Position numbers and translations under genes: made by a program
The notes under the pieces: generated by a model
The model's input: the letters and a program-made list of their open reading frames with translations, nothing else
Database searches by the model: none
What the model was told of the DNA's origin: nothing
Source: Microbotryomycetes sp. JL201
Lineage: Eukaryota; Basidiomycota; Microbotryomycetes
Direction: 5' to 3'
DNA length: 64,000 nucleotides
NCBI GenBank assembly: GCA_033819885.1
Contig: JAQYUZ010000032.1
Span: 1 to 64,000 of the forward strand
Shown here: in pieces, positions 46,022 to 57,343 of the stretch
Position numbering within the stretch: position 1 is the stretch's first letter
Layout: every line of letters begins with the position of its first letter

Positions 46022-49005
46022 ATGGCGGCAACCGACGGCGACATTGATCCAAGTGAGCGACAAGTCTCTTAGCCTCTGCCGAGTTGCAGCACGCCTTGTC
46101 ACAGGAGGGGATGACTCGGCCTCGACGATTGCTTGCACGCGCGCCTCCTGTACGCGACGCCCCCTGTCGACGAGCAAGGATGTATTGGCTGCACGCAAAT
46201 GTACATGTTTGTGTCATCTGTGTGCATGCTGTGCACGAGTGAGCGTGGCTGCTGCATGTAGCACGCACCGTTGTTTGTTTGTTTTGCTGCGCGTGGCCCG
46301 AGCGTGCATGCTCAACATTGCCCTCGTAAAAACAAGAGACATGGAAAGCTGACAATCTAATGTGCTGCCGTGCAGCACTCGAGTCATTCGACATTCCGGT
46401 CAATGGCGCCGCACCCTCTTCGGCCGAATCTGCCACTGCGACGGGCTCGCAGCCTGCAGTCGGTCAGGTTCAGCCTGCGCCTTTTGCCGTCGCGCCCTCA
46501 GCTGCTGCAAAAGCCGCACAACAACAGCACTTCCAACACCAGCCCGTTCAAGCAAATGGCCAGTCGTCGCTCGAAGGTGAGTCCATAATTCTCGAAATTC
46601 GCCAACGCGCTTGATACGACTCGTTCGCTCATGATGCAAATCATTCGCAACAGATGACCTGAACTGGGCCATGCTCGATCCGAGCGCTGCAGTCGCAGAT
46701 GGCTCGGCGCCGCACCATCTGGACGACTTGCCCGTCGACGCCACTTCGTCTTCTGTCTCTCAAGAACCACTTCAGCAGCAGCAACCGCAACAACACGCCC
46801 AACTATTGGACCAGCTTACTTCCGCTGCAGCTTCAATATCTCGAAACACAAATGACATTCCGGTCTCGTCAGCTCAAGGCAACGACGTTGTGCCGGCACC
46901 TCGTCCGGGACCAAAAACCGCAGCTGCCAAACGCAAGCGTCGCAAAGAGGAGGATACATCAGACGACGATTACCCTGCAGATTGGGTACCTCAACCGACT
47001 GAATTGTCTGAAGCTGGTCGACCGATTCGGCAATCAGCTTCAAGGTGGACGGCAGAGGAAGACGATCAATTGATAGAGTTTGTCAAAGTGTCTCCGCCTC
47101 TGAGCTGGACAGAGATTGGTGAAAAACTAGGCAAGAGGGGTCAGGTGGCCGGTCAGAGGTGGTACAATGTGCTGAAAGAGAGGGAGGAAAACAGTCAGTC
47201 TTCCCAGATTTCAATTCATGACTCTCGCTCACGTTTGATTCGTCGCTTTCATCTATTCAGAGGGCATTGAGCGCGTCGAGCCTGGAGGTGGCAAGCCGCC
47301 AAAAGGAATGGTCATTCGCGACGGTAAGCCATTCTTGATGACCTTTTGTGGCTGTACAAGTCCTGATTCGGTTCGTTGCAGAGGTATCGGATGATGACGA
47401 TTACATCATGGAACTGCAAGAGGACTTGTCCGTGCAACCGACTGACACCAATCAAGCACCAAAACAGAGGCGCAATCTGCGACGGTGGAAGGGAGAAGAT
47501 GATGACAAATTGAAAGAGCTTGTCGAAAAATATGCAGATAAACTCGACGAAAGTTGGGAAAAGATTGCAGAAGAGATTGGTCACGATCGAAGCTGGCGAG
47601 CTTGTCGGGAAAGGTACAACAAAACGATCAAGCCGCCGACTGAGGGCGACGACGACGAGCCGTTTGACGAGTTGCTAGACGAGGATAACATCCTTGTTGA
47701 CGACGTTGTTGGAGAAGAAGATGAAGAGTACAAGGGAGGCGACGAAGGAGAAGGAGGTACGTCTCTCGTTGTCAAATTTGGTTACAATCTTGACCATAGG
47801 TGCCGATAACAGACGCCGAGTATGACGAAAAGAAGCCAGCGGCCGTCAGAACGCGCAAGCCTACGACAAATCGTCTCAAGGGTCACTTCACGCCTGCGGG
47901 CCAATCGCCCATGTTCCTTGCAGACGAGGCGCTTGTGGAGCATCCTCCGATCCCTTTCACGCCCCAATCTGTCATCCGAGGGCGTCGCACTTTGGCTGCG
48001 GATGCATTGTTGAACAAGATTTCGGCGCCAGGCAAGTCCAAAAAGGTGCACGCGTGTCCTGCACAGCATTGCAAGGCTGCTTTCAAACGCAGCGAGCACC
48101 TCAAGCGACACTACAAAAGCGTACACATGGGCTCAAAACGTGCGTACTGCCCCTTGCCGATCCTCTTTTCCGATGGCTCATTCAATCTGGATTGCAGCGT
48201 TCCCCTGCATGGAGGAAGGTTGCACGAAGGCTTTCTCCCGGAAAGACAACTTGCAGCAACATGTGAGACTACGCGCTCCTTGTGCCGCCTTTGTACCCTC
48301 AGCACTCACCCCACCTATTACTCACGCAGATGGCCATGGTTCACAGCAAAAAGGCCATCAAGCTCGACCATCCAGAAAATGGCATCACGCATCGCTACGA
48401 GCCCATGTCTCCTGCCGAGACGAACAGTAAACGCCGAACTGCACCACGCAAGTCGGCCGCCGCAATCGACACTTCAGATGGAGGCTCGGTCGGCGTTGGT
48501 TCTCCTTTGGTATCTCACAGCGTCTCGGGCGACATCAACCCTGACTTGATGGATGACGTTGGCGACTCTGCCGTGCACGCTGCTGTTGCTGCATCTACTT
48601 CTGCCAACACAGGCTTGGACACGAGTGCGGCGGGTGGTGCGGCCGACTCTACCAACTTTTTCGAAACTGTTGAAGGCATGGGCTATGGTAAGCTTGCGCT
48701 GACAGGTTTTTCCGACTCAAGTAGAAAGAGAATTCTAACGCTCTTTTCCAACAGATCCCCAACTCGCTGCATTGTCTGCTGGCGACAACGGCCTTGCTGG
48801 CCACTCAGATGTTCAAGCTCATGACCAGGCTCAAAGCGGCTCGCTCTCAGTCACACAAAAGCAGAGAGTCAAGCGTCGTCGCCTGAACAAGGACACGGAC
48901 GGAATAGAGTCATCAGGTGAATCCATGAATCCGTCCGGCGACATTCAAGTCGACGTCATGCCTGGTGTCGAGCTCGGCGATGGCGTATACACCAATGACG
49001 TTTGA
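46022..49005 (+). CDS. SANT/Myb plus C2H2 zinc-finger protein
   Basis: Probable transcription factor with an unusual pairing of DNA-binding domains. The ATG at 46022 gives MAATDGDIDP; a long intron (~320 nt) joins it to TLESFDIPVNGAAPSSAE. A Gln-rich activation-like region follows (PLQQQQPQQHAQLLDQL), then KTAAAKRKRRKEEDTSDDDY. First SANT: SRWTAEEDDQLIEFVKVSPP with SWTEIGEKLGKRGQVAGQRW. Second SANT: RRWKGEDDDKLKELVEKYAD with SWEKIAEEIGHDRSWRACRE. An acidic linker precedes two C2H2 fingers: CPAQHCKAAFKRSEHLKRHY and CMEEGCTKAFSRKDNLQQH, whose EHLKRH and SRxDNLxQH helices resemble Msn2/4. It ends VELGDGVYTNDV. About seven introns. Function unknown. Confidence 0.82.
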
Positions 49006-49190
49006 GCAATGAGGTCTCCACATAATGTATCTTTTCTCATAATCTTGTGATATCGCTTTGTTGTGCCACTGGCTCGTGCGTGTGGATTTTTAAAGTATTA
49101 TCCTGACTCCTGAGTCTACGAACGAGTTCGGCGCCTGTTTCACTCCGACTTTCCTTCAAACGCTAGTCGCACGTCTGGCGGCGGCCGGCG

Positions 49191-50552
49191 ATGGCATCCC
49201 GTGACTCGTCTGCTCTTTGCGACGAGAACGCCATGTCCGAACGCGTTGTCAGGTCTGACGACAGCCCCATCAACGTTGTTGACATTTCTCCTCCGGCCGT
49301 CGTCGGACGTCGATCACCTTCGCGCACTCATGTCATTTGGACGAGATTTGACGATGATTGTCTCGTGTCTCTCGTCTCTAAAATCGAACAACGCAAGCGA
49401 GATTCATTGCAACGTTCTCATAAGCGTTCACAAGCTCGAGACGAAGAGAACGAAGATCGTCCGAGCTCGGTCGACTTTGAAAACAATCCATACATAGACC
49501 AACTCGGCAGAGAACAACTTCAGCCGACTGATCTTGGTATCGAAGCAGGTTTAGTCGACAATGATGTGCGACCGAACAAGAGAAAGCGCGGCGGAAGGCA
49601 AAAGGATCCGATGAGCATGACGATGAATGATTGGTGTTGGGTGGTTGAAGAAATGCAACGTCTTGGAGCGCATACTAGAACTTTGGTCGCTGCAAAAGCA
49701 AGGTACCGCAGTTTGGTGAAACCTCAAGGACGAACAAAAGGAACAGTCTCGTCGTCTGCAGTCGAAAAAAAAGTCAGATTCTCGAATGAAGAGCAGGAAG
49801 AAGAAAGCGAAGAGCAAGAAGTGACGCGCTTGAATTCAAGTGACCGAGAACCAGCTTTGACGAACATCGATCACAAAACCTGGACACCTTTACAAGATCG
49901 AGAGCTTGAACGTCTTAAATCTGACCCACCTCGTCGTCGAAGGACCACGCGACTCGATCGAGAGGCAAAGCATTCATTGTCGTTTTTGGACCTTGTCAAA
50001 GAGCTCGAGACTTCGCCGTTCGCCCATACAGATGACCAAGACCGTCAAGGTGACTTGTCTTGGTCTGAAATTTCCGACAGGCTCTCGCCAAAGAATGTAA
50101 CATTTTCGCGTGATGTTCAAGATCAAGTCAAGAGCAGCCCAATCAAGCCTCCTGCTGACTGTCAACTCCGTTGGGCAACTTTGAATCAAGCACAACAGCT
50201 TTCGTCATCATCGAGTTCGAAAACCTTGACAAGATTCACGGGGCTGTACAAAGGGGAGTTTAGGTCGCGAGAGTCTCAAAGGTTTGATGAAAAGTGGCGA
50301 GTCAGACCCAGTGTGAGGCGTGCGGTCAAGTGTATCGAACAGGCGTACGAAAGGTCGATCACTTTGGCTTTGTACGCTGGCGAGATGGGACCGACAAAAG
50401 AAGGCTCCAACGAGCACGAGCAGCGCGACACTTCGCTAGTTGGCGTTCAAGGTACTGCCGTTGCTCTATCGACACCCAAACCCCTGGCATCCGCAGGCGG
50501 TCCCTCTCACCACGTTCGAGCAGTGTTTTTGCTTCCGGAAAGGACCACTTGA
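49191..50552 (+). CDS. Intronless SANT/Myb-like protein
   Basis: A 453-residue single-exon gene directly downstream of the SANT+C2H2 gene on the same strand. Three SANT-like pieces are visible: HVIWTRFDDDCLVSLVSKIE; MNDWCWVVEEMQRLGAHTRT with LVAAKARYRSLVKP; and KTWTPLQDRELERLKSDPPR with LSWSEISDRLSPKN and DCQLRWATLNQAQ. Between them are basic (NKRKRGGRQK) and acidic (NEEQEEESEEQEV) patches. No zinc finger. It may be a diverged tandem relative of the upstream gene, but the similarity is confined to the W...W SANT spacing. Likely nuclear DNA or chromatin binding. The ATG at 49191 is the first in frame. Single-exon structure is rare in this window. Confidence 0.75.
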   Translation: MASRDSSALCDENAMSERVVRSDDSPINVVDISPPAVVGRRSPSRTHVIWTRFDDDCLVSLVSKIEQRKRDSLQRSHKRSQARDEENEDRPSSVDFENNPYIDQLGREQLQPTDLGIEAGLVDNDVRPNKRKRGGRQKDPMSMTMNDWCWVVEEMQRLGAHTRTLVAAKARYRSLVKPQGRTKGTVSSSAVEKKVRFSNEEQEEESEEQEVTRLNSSDREPALTNIDHKTWTPLQDRELERLKSDPPRRRRTTRLDREAKHSLSFLDLVKELETSPFAHTDDQDRQGDLSWSEISDRLSPKNVTFSRDVQDQVKSSPIKPPADCQLRWATLNQAQQLSSSSSSKTLTRFTGLYKGEFRSRESQRFDEKWRVRPSVRRAVKCIEQAYERSITLALYAGEMGPTKEGSNEHEQRDTSLVGVQGTAVALSTPKPLASAGGPSHHVRAVFLLPERTT

Positions 50553-50750
50553 GAGCGACAAGACTTTGTAGCTCCGTTCCACTAATGAAACTTGCCATTT
50601 TGTGCACAACGAGCTGTCTGAGAATAATCATCCTCCATTACATGGACGGCAACAAAAGATCACGAACGTATAGACAGCAATACATTGAAAAGAATTCACG
50701 ATAAACCGGCAAATGACCATCACATGGGTCCAAAATCTTATTGTACTGAT

Positions 50751-52425
50751 TCAAAACCCAAATAAATTACGGATACCTTGTTTAGCTTGGGCGAGCCATC
50801 CAGTCTGTTCAGGGACGATCGATTGAATCGCTTGACTCTGTTCAAATGCTCGAGATGGCGCTTCGGTTGTATCGATAGACAGTGGGTCAGCTTCGTCGTC
50901 TTCGCTCGCTGTGTTCTGGTCCATCTCGGTTGTGACGGCAACAATTGATTTGCGCCCTCGACCCCGACCAGAGCCCTTGTTGATCGATTTGGCAGGCGAA
51001 GCAGGAGCGGAGCGGGTCTGCGATCGCTTCAGAGTCAACGTTGGAACAGCTGGCGTTTCGCTGTCTTCAGGTTGAGCGATCTGTCTGGCCTTCTTAGCAG
51101 CCAAAGCTCCCATTGAAGCGCTCTTGCGCAGAGATGATGCTGTGCTGGGCCTGCCTGCTCGTCTTCGTCTGGGCGTCCCGCCCTCGTCGTCGACAGACCC
51201 TGCAGCAACGTTCCCCATGTCGATATCCTCGATGGACTCTGTCTTTGCAGACGTGCGCGTCTTCTTCCTGGCAGGAGTGGGCTCCTCGCCAGCTTTGCGC
51301 TTAACGTTCTGTCTCGCCGGCGTCTTGCCGGACTTGATGACGGGTTTAGCGGGGGTTTTCCCAGATTTGCGTGTCGCAACTTTGATCGGGCTTTTGCTGT
51401 CGTCTCGACTACTCGACCCAAACACGTCATGGTCGTCCAGATCTGCTTCGGACGTCTTTTTCCTGCTGTCGTGATGCGCTGCGGAAACGTCGAAACCTTG
51501 TGGGATGTGGGGGTTCGGGTGAGGCTTGCCCAGGATTGAACCAATATCTGCCACAAGCCTGTCGAACTCTGCCTCATCCTCGATCGCATGGTCGCGCAAC
51601 AAGTCCATGACTGACAGTGTGCGATCGCACCTAGTCAGCACGCTGCAACGAGCGACAAAGAGACATTGTGGCTCACCCTGAGCGTTTCCTTCGTTATGCT
51701 TCTTGAGCAATTGCAGATGACTGCCGATTTGTCTCTTGCTCCTGAACCAACCCGTCTTTCTAAAGACGAATTCGCTCAGTAAGGCGTTCCTGCCCAATTC
51801 TTGGCCGTCAACTTCGACCGTCCGTCTTTGAATGTTTGGGATTAAGCGCATGGCTTCAAGCAGAGCAGAGTCAATCTCGTCCGTCCACAGTTGGCCATTG
51901 TCCGTGATGGTGCCCGGTTCGTGTTTGACTTTGCCGGATTTCGATACGCGAGTGACAGGCGCTTGGATCGGCGTCGTCGGTTCGTCATCAGCTTTCGCGA
52001 CAGCGGCGATTGTGGGCGTGCGAGCGGTCGCAGCCTGACGCGGCGGGGCGAAAGCAGATGAAGTCGATTCGGAATCGCTAGCGGTGGCCGAGGCAGAAAT
52101 AGCAGCTTGTCCGGCTGCGGAGGGTTGGTTTGATGATCCAAGCAGTGTCGAATGTTGTTTTCGAGACCCGCGCGGCTTTGCAGCACGTGCCGGCGTCGAG
52201 CGAGCCGCCGCGGCTGAGCTCGCAGTGGTCGATGTTCTTTTGGCTGTGAACGAGCCAGCAAAGCACTGCAGTCGTCAGCCTCATCCAATCAAAGTGACAC
52301 TGAAGTCCGACTGACACCTCGGTGCCATTATCCGTGGACGTTGCCTGCTGTGAACGTGGCGATTGTTTATTTTGGAATCCCAGCGCGTCTCGAGGCGGAA
52401 CTGTGCGGCGCCGATGCGCGATCAA
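50751..52425 (-). CDS. TEA/ATTS-domain transcription factor
   Basis: Likely a DNA-binding regulator of the AbaA/Tec1/TEF-1 family. The TEA domain spans an exon boundary: DNGQLWTDEIDSALLEAMRL, IPNIQRRTVEVDGQELGRNA, LLSEFVFRKTGWFRSKRQIG and SHLQLLKKHNEGN. The GRNxLLxxF and RxxxQIxSHLQxL signatures match helices 2 and 3. The rest is long and low-complexity, with SPIKVATRKSGKTPAKPVIK, KRKAGEEPTPARKKTRTSAK and GRPSTASSLRKSASMGAL, ending AKQGIRNLFGF. Upstream of the domain runs a Ser/Thr/Ala-rich exon (TPARAAKPRGSRKQHSTLLG). No ATG fits cleanly upstream in phase, so the 5' exon and the end coordinate are uncertain. The start may lie beyond an intron near 52430-52470. Confidence 0.72.
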
Positions 52426-52730
52426 CGACTACAGAGGAAGAAATCCAGTCGAAAGAGCCTTACACCGGCGACGATAGCGCAGACTGACTCGTCGAGAACG
52501 ATTTCAGAGCGCGATTGATCGCCGACGCGTTGACGTTGACGAGCCTCGTCAAATGCCTACAAGCGCACGTTGGTACCGTGGAAATACTCAAAAGCTTCGC
52601 TAGAGCTTGACTTGGCGATGCACCACACCGATGGGCACAGACAAGGCGATAAGCCGGACCCGGAAGGGCTCGAAACTGTTTATTTCGAAATCATGATGAA
52701 GCAAATCCCCGCTTTTCGTAGGATTTTATT

Positions 52731-54660
<1,930 letters not shown>

Positions 54661-54819
54661 CGCACTCGAGACCGTTACGATGAGGTTGCAAGACGTCGCA
54701 GGGCGCGATCCGTCCGCACACTCTATGACTCTCTGGAGAAAAGGCTCGGCTGCTATTTTGGGCACAAATGCACGTGACTTTCTATAAGAAAGATGTCGCG
54801 CTCTCTTGCACATACTCAT

Positions 54820-55814
54820 CTAGTACGGCTGAGATCGATTGTTATTGACGTAATCTGATCGGACAGCCCGACCAGCGTCACTGCTCTGCTGTTCTCCTCG
54901 AGCATCTTCTTCTGCTTCCTCCGCAGCGTCTTGCCATGCGTCATCGTCTTCATGTCCATTTGCGCCTGGTCCAACAATATTGCCATCCTCGTCGGCATAA
55001 ACCATCGAGTCAGGGTCGAGACCGCCAAAGAGAGCGCTCGGATCGTCGGCATGAGGCGGCGGGTGCAACGACGCGCAGTACGAAATCATTTCAAACAACT
55101 TGTCAACTGTGGAAGTGAAAGGGAACCGTCATCAAAGCTTGGTCCTCTCTTCGACGGTGAATCCGATTCGAGCAAACAATGAAACATACGCGAGCTTGAA
55201 TCTTGCGGGACGATCATGACCTCGCGCGAAACACCTTCAATCTCGTCCGCCGACTGTTCAACGACGACTTCATCGACTTGACAGTAAATGCAAGGGCCGC
55301 CACCCTGACTTGTTCCACTTCCGTTCTGCCCTTCTATTGCTTCGGACGAAGATGACGTCATAGGCGCGCGAGATATGGCATGCAAGGTGATGTGAGGGTA
55401 AGGAATAGATATTCCCATAGAGCTTGACGGCGCAAAGAACGACAAGGCCCTGAGAGAGGAACGGCGGCACAAGGTCTGTCAGCAGGTGGCACAGTGAATT
55501 GGCGCGCAAACTTATGTCGCATTGTGGACGCGACGGTATGGAAGGTGTGTCTGATGATGATTTATGGCGTTGCGCTGCTCTTGTCCCGCTTGTCACTTTG
55601 TCACACTGCCCACTCACTCTTCCGTCACATACAAGTGACCCGTCCCACCCGAGAATGTTTCGAACGGGGGCTCACAAGTCACTGTACAGTCCGCGTCTTT
55701 GTACCTGAGCAGCGGCGCAATCCCCTCGAACGTTGCGGGCGTTGCCGCGCTCACCTCTGCCAAAGCCGCCTGGTCAAGCGCAGCAGGCGGCGCACTCAGC
55801 AGAGTTATTGCCAT
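54820..55814 (-). CDS. ICLN1: pICln/Lot5-type methylosome subunit
   Basis: Chaperone with a PH-like fold that presents Sm proteins for methylation and snRNP assembly. The ATG at 55814 gives MAITLLSAPPAALDQAALAE. Then FSGGTGHLYVTEE joined to ALSFFAPSSSMGISIPYPHI and TLHAISRAP, the diagnostic strand pair. A loop with GGGPCIYCQVDEVV follows, then EVMIVPQDSSS, MFEMISYCASLHPPPHADDP and SALFGGLDPDSMVYADEDG. The C-terminus is acidic (AWQDAAEEAEEDARGE), as in pICln, and ends NNNRSQPY. Length near 280. Three introns. The gene symbol follows the fission yeast name and is tentative. Confidence 0.85.
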
Positions 55815-56130
55815 GTTGTTGATGAAAGGGATTTGCCCTGGGAGGGGAAACCCGATTTCGGACGCGGACGCCTGACTTTCGATTTCAACAATGTTGCCTA
55901 TCGGATATTGAAAACGCATTCAATCAGTTTGGAAGAGCTTGCTCAATACAAATACTTGTGTCTCTCCTGCCGGGCCTTCCCTGTCGTCTTCGGATATCCG
56001 CGAGCACGTGACCTGCCGGGGATCGGAACTCGGGCTTCGGGTCAAACTCCGCGAGGGGCTATAGACAAGCACCATCTGCTCAAAGTCCGACGCTGCTCTT
56101 GTGCCTCCATCCACTTCTGCGAGCTGTACT
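55815..56130. promoter_or_regulatory. Divergent promoter region (pICln/NAD-binding gene)
   Basis: 316 bases separate two divergent starts. No clear core element or RNA gene. The open frames seen are extensions of the flanking genes. Confidence 0.4.
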
Positions 56131-57075
56131 ATGTCGTCGTCTCAACCCATTGCTTTCCTTGGCGCCACTGGAGGGTGCGCTTTTGCCTGCCTCGTCCGCA
56201 CTCTTGAAGCAGGAATTCATTGCCGGGCCCGTGAGCTTCATCGAGGTGACATGTCGCGTCCGATTGTGCTTTTGTACTGAAGATGGTTGCCCTTGTAGTC
56301 GTCAGGACGCCACAAAAATTGTGGGACATGCTCAACGCTCGCCCGCTGGACAACAGCAAAGTACCTAAGCTCCTGACAATGGTCACCGGGGACGCAAAGA
56401 ACCTCGAATCCGTCAAAGAATTGCTCTCTGTCAGGCCCAAGCTAATTGTTTTTGGAGTGGGTGAGTGGGACAGGGCTTTCACCAAAGCAAACGCCCGTCT
56501 GACTTTGCGAGCAAACAGGCGGCACCCCCGCGTTTCAATTGAGCATCACTACTCCCGTCACTCTCACCGACCCCCACATTTGTGCCAGCGCCATGATGAC
56601 TCTGTTTGATGCTCTGACTGCCACACCAGAGCTCAAATCCAATCCGCCTCCGGTCGCTGCTATTTCAACAACAGGCATCTCATCAACTGTCAAGGACGTA
56701 CCTTTTGCCTTGAGAGCGATGTACAAGTACACCCTTCACGTTCCTCACGTCGACAAACTCGAGATGGAAAACATTTTAACCAGCAAGGCGTACGAACTTG
56801 GCTCGCAGTGGATTCTCATCAAGCCATCACTATTGACAGACGCACCACCAACTTCAGTCGACGCCAAGTGCCCAACACAGAGACCAAAGACGATCAAAGT
56901 TGGCTGGGAAGGTGGACCTGACGGACCTGCAGTCGGCTACACGATTTCAAGGGACGATGTCGGCAAGTGGCTCTACGAATCAGTCGTGCATCCGATTGCC
57001 ATTCAAAATACACAGCAAGGCGTAGAAAAGGTCGAATGCGAATGGTTCGGACGCAAGGTGTCCGTCACCTATTGA
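56131..57075 (+). CDS. NAD(P)-binding Rossmann-fold protein (atypical SDR)
   Basis: A small NAD(P)-binding protein of the NmrA-like/atypical SDR type with unknown substrate. The ATG at 56131 gives MSSSQPIAFLGATGGCAFAC, where GATGGCA is the nucleotide-binding loop. A first intron joins HCRA to LVRTPQKLWDMLNARP. Then TMVTGDAKNLESVKELLS, KLIVFGV and, after another intron, GGTPAF, MTLFDALTATPELKS and VAAISTTGISSTVKDVPFAL (strand before the SDR-like catalytic region). C-terminal part: SQWILIKPSLLTDA, VGYTISRDDVGKWLYESVVH and VECEWFGRKVSVTY. About 255 residues. A YxxxK motif is not clear, consistent with a non-classical member. Confidence 0.77.
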
Positions 57076-57343
57076 AGTCTTGACACCCGCCTGCTTGAAC
57101 CAAGAGCTGGTCTCTGCTAGATTTGACGTATGTACAACCGGGCAATCTTGCTGCATTGCAATACAATGGACATAATATTCTCAGTAGATCACACGTGCAC
57201 TAGAACGAGCTGATGCCTTCTCGTTCGATTGGGACCGGTTTGGCTTTCTTCGTCGACACGCCTCTGACAACCTTGCGGGATGCCAGCTTGACTCCATGTG
57301 CCATCCTGAGCATGGGTTATGGCCCGGTCAGCAAACATTGCCA

